Below, piece after piece: positions 44,431-47,246 of a stretch of DNA of 47,246 nt. Numbering within the stretch: the first letter of the stretch is position 1; each line of letters begins with the position of its first letter. Source of the stretch: Treponema zioleckii (lineage in GTDB: Bacteria; Spirochaetota; Spirochaetia; Treponematales; Treponemataceae). The stretch is taken from positions 1 to 47,246 of the forward strand of contig NZ_JPUF01000029.1 of assembly GCF_014737315.1 (NCBI RefSeq), written 5' to 3'. Under the pieces are notes generated by a model that was not told the origin of the DNA, did not search any database, and was given only the letters and a program-made list of their open reading frames with translations. A program made the translations under genes and the position numbers.

Positions 44431-44456
44431 AAACAGGGGGCATTTGCCCCCGTGTT
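44431..44456 (-). terminator. Terminator of the minus-strand lipoprotein
   Basis: GGGGGC (44436-44441) pairs with GCCCCC (44446-44451) around ATTT; on the minus strand a TTTTGTTTT run follows. It lies 25 bp after the lipoprotein stop. Confidence 0.8.
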
Positions 44457-44480
44457 AAAACCAGAATTGATTTTTTGGAA

Positions 44481-45377
44481 CTATTCTTCTACAACTTCGT
44501 CTTCAAATGGAATTGCGTTTCCAACAGTGTCTGAGAATGCGAAGTCTGCAACAAAGTGCTGTCCTGGATAGATGTTTGCATACATAGCCATTTTAGCCTG
44601 AGTTTTTGTTGTGTATCCAGTCTGAGCAGCTGTTACAGTAACAGTTTTCTTAGCAGTTGTGCTGTCTGCGGCATCAAGATATTCTACAGTGTAGCTTCCG
44701 TCGTCATTTGCCGTAACTTTGATTACAACTGTAATAGCTCCGTTGCTGTCAGCAGTGAAGTCTGATGCAGCAAAATCATAGTAAGTTCCAGATGATGGAA
44801 GGATTTGAGTTTCAGTAGCAGCTGTTGTTCCGTCTGAAGCTGTAAAGTTGCTTGCTGCAGTGAAGTTGTTGTCTTTAAGAGCGGCATTTTCATATTTTGA
44901 AACATAAGTTCTGATTTTTGAACCATCATACTGGATAGCTGCGATGTCGAAATCGTAAGCCGTAGAATCTGTTGCGTTTTCTGTAAGGTTGAAAACGAAA
45001 CCTGCTACACCGTTTGCAGAGCTCTGTCCCTCTTCAGTTCCATAGTTGATACCATCTGTTTTCGGTGTCAATTTGATTGTACATGTTGAACCATAATGCT
45101 TTGCGGTAAGCTTATTGAAAGCACGGTAAAAATATCCTTTTTCTGTACTAGTTGCGCTAGCAGTGTTTTGTATAGCACCAGAAGTTGTCGATTGCGCATG
45201 TTTGACAGTAACAGTACCATCAGTTGCTGTAGAAGTTGTTACATAGCTGTTGTCGAAATCAACTGATTTACCAGAGAAAGCATTCTCTTCATCATCAGAA
45301 CAAGAAGTAAATACAGCTGCAGTTGCCAATAAAGTTGCAGCAGAGAAAGCTGCCAAAATTTTCTTCGAAAGTTTCAT
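44481..45377 (-). CDS. Lipoprotein, paralogue of divergent neighbour
   Basis: ATG 45377 lies behind GAGGGA; the lipoprotein signal is MKLSKKILAAFSAATLLATA, then AVFTSC, with CSDDEENAFSGKSVDFDNSY next. The ~298-residue product is threonine-, alanine- and serine-rich with beta-strand repeats. It contains FYRAFNKLTAKHYGSTCTIK and ends FEDEVVEE. The divergent gene at 45661 has a matching leader (AAACGAGGGAT), signal and C-terminus (FEDDVVEE). No family is recognised; surface exposure is inferred. Confidence 0.75.
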   Translation of the reverse strand: MKLSKKILAAFSAATLLATAAVFTSCSDDEENAFSGKSVDFDNSYVTTSTATDGTVTVKHAQSTTSGAIQNTASATSTEKGYFYRAFNKLTAKHYGSTCTIKLTPKTDGINYGTEEGQSSANGVAGFVFNLTENATDSTAYDFDIAAIQYDGSKIRTYVSKYENAALKDNNFTAASNFTASDGTTAATETQILPSSGTYYDFAASDFTADSNGAITVVIKVTANDDGSYTVEYLDAADSTTAKKTVTVTAAQTGYTTKTQAKMAMYANIYPGQHFVADFAFSDTVGNAIPFEDEVVEE

Positions 45378-45503
45378 AAAAAATCCCTCGTTTAAATTCA
45401 AATTTTTCAGTCTAGCATACGCCAGACATCTAAAAATAAATTTAACACAGATATTTTTAAATTTCTAGTTAAAATTCAAAAATATTTAAAGTATTTTTAA
45501 TTT

Positions 45504-45533
45504 TTGTCGATAAATGCGTTTTTCTTCTATAAT
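45504..45533 (+). promoter_or_regulatory. Sigma-70 promoter of plus-strand lipoprotein
   Basis: TTGTCG (45504-45509) and TATAAT (45528-45533) are spaced by 18 nt. The start codon lies 128 nt downstream, leaving a long leader. Confidence 0.5.
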
Positions 45534-45660
45534 ATCTTTATGTTTTTTGCTTCGACTTCGCTCAGCAATCTCGAAAGCGAAAATCGTTAGATTTGAGCAA
45601 ATCCGCTTGTTATTTTTCGTCACCTTTAAGATTCATGCACAATTTAAACGAGGGATTAGT

Positions 45661-46581
45661 ATGAAATTATTTTCTAAAAGATTTTTAGCTGTTACAAGCT
45701 CAATAGCATTGCTGGCAGGTGCGTTTATTGGATGTTCAAGTGATGATGAAGAAGATGCATTCTCAGGAGATACTGTAGAATTCGACAATGGACGAGTTTT
45801 CATCAAAACAGATGAAGATGGTTCTACTAAAACAAAAACAAGTGACTTTATCCTTACTAATATAACAGACATTAAACAGGCTACAAGTGAAACTGCAACA
45901 AAGTCAGGATATTATAATGTAACAAATGATTCATATTATTACAGGGCATTCAAACAGACAACAACTAAGCATTATGATTCAACATGTACATTTACAATTA
46001 CACCAAACGACTTAAATTCAACCAATGTGAGCAATGGTGTATTAGGTTTTGTATTCGGTCTCACTAGCGAAAATGTTACCGCAAGTGACAATACAACAAC
46101 TGGTACAGCATATTCATTTGGCGTAGCCGCTGTTCGTTGGAATGCATCTGCTAATAAAGCACAGTATTATGTTGCATGGGAAGACGGTGCTGTTGTAAAA
46201 GCAAACAATTATCAGACTTCAGGAAACTTTATGGATATAAATGGTACTGAGTTGGAAGATTCTACAACAGGTGAAAAATACTTTAGCGGATGGCAGGACT
46301 TAGGTGTAACAAGCTTGACAGACGGAAAACTTGTAATAAAGGCAAAAGTAACTGCAAATGACGATGGTTCATACAAAGTTGTATTCTATGATTCAAACGA
46401 TGCTGTTTTGGAGACAAATGAAGGTGTTACAGCTTCTATTACGGGCTTCAACGCAAAAACACAGGCAAAACTTGCTCGCTACGTAAATATTTATTTCGGT
46501 GAAAATTTCAATGCAACTGCAAAATTCTCAGACACAAATGGTGCTGACATAATTTTCGAAGATGATGTTGTAGAGGAATAA
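45661..46581 (+). CDS. Lipoprotein, paralogue of divergent neighbour
   Basis: I chose ATG 45661 with GAGGGA upstream; the longer frame upstream is spurious. The 306-residue product has a lipoprotein signal (MKLFSKRFLAVTSSIALLAG, then AFIGC), CSSDDEEDAFSGDTVEFDNG, YYRAFKQTTTKHYDSTCTFT, VKANNYQTSGNFMDINGTEL, and NAKTQAKLARYVNIYFG near the C-terminus. It shares layout and most of its motifs with the minus-strand lipoprotein, so the pair arose by inverted duplication. Its function is unknown. Confidence 0.8.
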   Translation: MKLFSKRFLAVTSSIALLAGAFIGCSSDDEEDAFSGDTVEFDNGRVFIKTDEDGSTKTKTSDFILTNITDIKQATSETATKSGYYNVTNDSYYYRAFKQTTTKHYDSTCTFTITPNDLNSTNVSNGVLGFVFGLTSENVTASDNTTTGTAYSFGVAAVRWNASANKAQYYVAWEDGAVVKANNYQTSGNFMDINGTELEDSTTGEKYFSGWQDLGVTSLTDGKLVIKAKVTANDDGSYKVVFYDSNDAVLETNEGVTASITGFNAKTQAKLARYVNIYFGENFNATAKFSDTNGADIIFEDDVVEE

Positions 46582-46600
46582 TCCTTTTCCAACTAGCTAA

Positions 46601-46622
46601 GCCGCCTTCGGGCGGCTTTTTT
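46601..46622 (+). terminator. GCCGCC-TTCG-GGCGGC terminator
   Basis: A classic six-pair stem closed by a TTCG tetraloop is followed by six T. It lies 20 bp after the lipoprotein stop. Confidence 0.9.
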
Positions 46623-46625
46623 GTT

Positions 46626-46916
46626 TGCAGGAATGGCACTTCGCCTGACACTCAGGCGGCCACTGCAAGAGTTTTTTTTAGGCAGAAAGTCGCAGCAGAC
46701 TGAATATAGCCCCGCATGGAGCAGTTGCGGAGCAAAACCGCGAAGCGGGTCGGAGGCGAAGGCCGGAGCTGCGGAACGCGGGGAACGGAAAGTAAAATAC
46801 GCGGCGCTGAAAGGGAACGAGGGCTTCCACAAGTTTGTTCGCTCCAAAAATCATGCATTTTACTTTGACATCGCTCAGTGACCGTATGAACAAACTTTTT
46901 CCCTTTTATTTGAAAC
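46626..46916. other. GC-rich gene-free spacer
   Basis: The block is rich in GCGG/CCGC and contains hairpin-like GCAGGAATGGC... and CGCCTGACACTCAGGCGG around 46625-46665 (the latter a stem of CGCCTGA/TCAGGCG). Overlapping ORFs exist in several frames on both strands without ribosome sites; I do not support any of them. The composition differs sharply from the surrounding coding regions. Confidence 0.5.
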
Positions 46917-46945
46917 TTGACGCGTAAAGAAATGGGCTGTATAGT
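46917..46945 (+). promoter_or_regulatory. Sigma-70 promoter of candidate antisense RNA
   Basis: TTGACG (46917-46922) and TATAGT (46940-46945) are separated by exactly 17 nt. No ORF with a ribosome site follows; the transcript runs into a hairpin and terminator. Confidence 0.75.
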
Positions 46946-46951
46946 AAAAGA

Positions 46952-47040
46952 ACGGAGTCGCATTGCAAAAGCGACCGTCTCCGTTGAGTTGTTAATAAAC
47001 CCGCCGAGAGTTGTCACTACGTTTGGGGCGGGTTTTTTTT
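46952..47040 (+). ncRNA. Candidate antisense RNA of type I toxin-antitoxin locus
   Basis: A predicted ~89-nt RNA starts about 7 nt after the -10 box. Its 5' hairpin pairs ACGGA-GTCGC (46952-46961) with GCGAC (46971-46975) and TCCGT (46980-46984). It ends in an intrinsic terminator: AACCCGCC (46998-47005), GGCGGGTT (47027-47034), then eight T. It converges on the toxin gene whose stop is at 47055, so it would pair with the 3' end of the toxin mRNA if that transcript runs past 47040. The first bases GGAGTCGCATTGCA nearly equal the start of the toxin leader (GGAGTCGTATTGCA, minus strand 47219-47206). Expression is not proven by sequence alone. Confidence 0.55.
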
Positions 47041-47054
47041 ATGCTCTTTTCTTA

Positions 47055-47135
47055 TTATTTGAATAGGAAAGTAAGCACCTGTATAACCAAAGCGATAACG
47101 GCGATTAAAAGCATCACTTTCTCGTATCTTGACAT
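47055..47135 (-). CDS. 26-residue Hol-Tox-like membrane peptide, candidate type I toxin
   Basis: The ORF starts at ATG 47135 behind AGGAGG (7 nt) and encodes MSRYEKVMLLIAVIALVIQV, then LTFLFK. A short charged start followed by one hydrophobic helix and a basic end matches the putative holin-like toxin family, which often begins M-S/T-x-Y-E. The ribosome site GGAGGC is fully complementary to GCCTCC upstream in the leader (plus-strand arms 47141-47146 and 47164-47169), which could block translation as in known type I toxins. An AGTTTGC/GCAAACT hairpin also lies in the leader. TAATCT (plus strand 47226-47231) is a plausible -10 box; the -35 box would lie beyond the window. Confidence 0.6.
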   Translation of the reverse strand: MSRYEKVMLLIAVIALVIQVLTFLFK

Positions 47136-47246
47136 ACAGAGCCTCCTTCTTCATGACGAATTCGGAGGCAAGCCGCCACGAGTTTGCAGAGGCAAACTTC
47201 AATTCTGCAATACGACTCCTAAAAAAGATTACACGAGATAAAAATT

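Noticed and set aside
46593-46893. Several overlapping ORFs on both strands in the GC-rich spacer
   Set aside because: Composition allows open frames in many phases at once; none has a start site or family resemblance.

Overview
The window looks like chromosome of a host-associated Treponema-like spirochete. The evidence is a class I lysyl-tRNA synthetase fused to a Trbp111-type tRNA-binding domain, a Bat (MoxR/DUF58/VWA) operon, fliS next to a FlgN-like gene behind a sigma-28-like promoter, serine- and cysteine-rich lipoprotein signals, and moderate GC with A/T-rich spacers. No rRNA, tRNA, CRISPR array or recognisable integrase was found. This placement rests on gene content only.

Layout. 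1-1850: a palindrome-rich spacer, then acetate kinase (ackA) with its own promoter and terminator. 1850-10190: a decayed accessory segment bracketed by two nearly identical ~99-bp copies of the ackA 3' end plus terminator. It holds an MqsR/MqsA-type toxin-antitoxin pair, a 5'-truncated rtcB, chimeric gene fragments, a two-gene unit with PD-(D/E)XK nuclease features, two transglutaminase-like proteins (one with a nonsense codon), a WYL regulator and an ankyrin remnant. 10260-16502: DJ-1/PfpI protein, a soluble phosphorelay (double-receiver regulator, hybrid kinase with HPt, PHP phosphatase), DksA-like protein, infA and a DnaJ-domain membrane protein. 16503-24655 (minus): tandem palindromic repeats and a Bat operon (moxR, DUF58, a BatD-like membrane protein, batA, batB, a TPR gene, a second BatD-like protein with an SH3 domain, smr). 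24743-32484: aminotransferase, solute-binding lipoprotein, 205-bp tandem repeat, a large TPR/transglutaminase protein and a small secreted protein. 32683-40206: lysS, ftsH, fliS-flgN and ribD-ribE. 40243-47246: repeat-rich spacer, Na+/Ca2+ exchanger, an omptin-family protease, a VWA protein, divergent paralogous lipoproteins, and at the right edge a candidate type I toxin-antitoxin locus.

Two cross-cutting patterns matter for any user of this sequence. First, six genes each carry one surplus base in an A or T run; removing that base restores a full-length protein every time. Second, ribE appears to start at AUU, and the Bat TPR gene has no standard start for its apparent lipoprotein signal.

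The strongest candidate for something undescribed is at 46917-47246: a 26-residue Hol-Tox-like membrane peptide whose Shine-Dalgarno sequence can be masked by its own leader, converging on a stand-alone ~89-nt RNA with a strong sigma-70 promoter and an intrinsic terminator. The architecture resembles TxpA/RatA.
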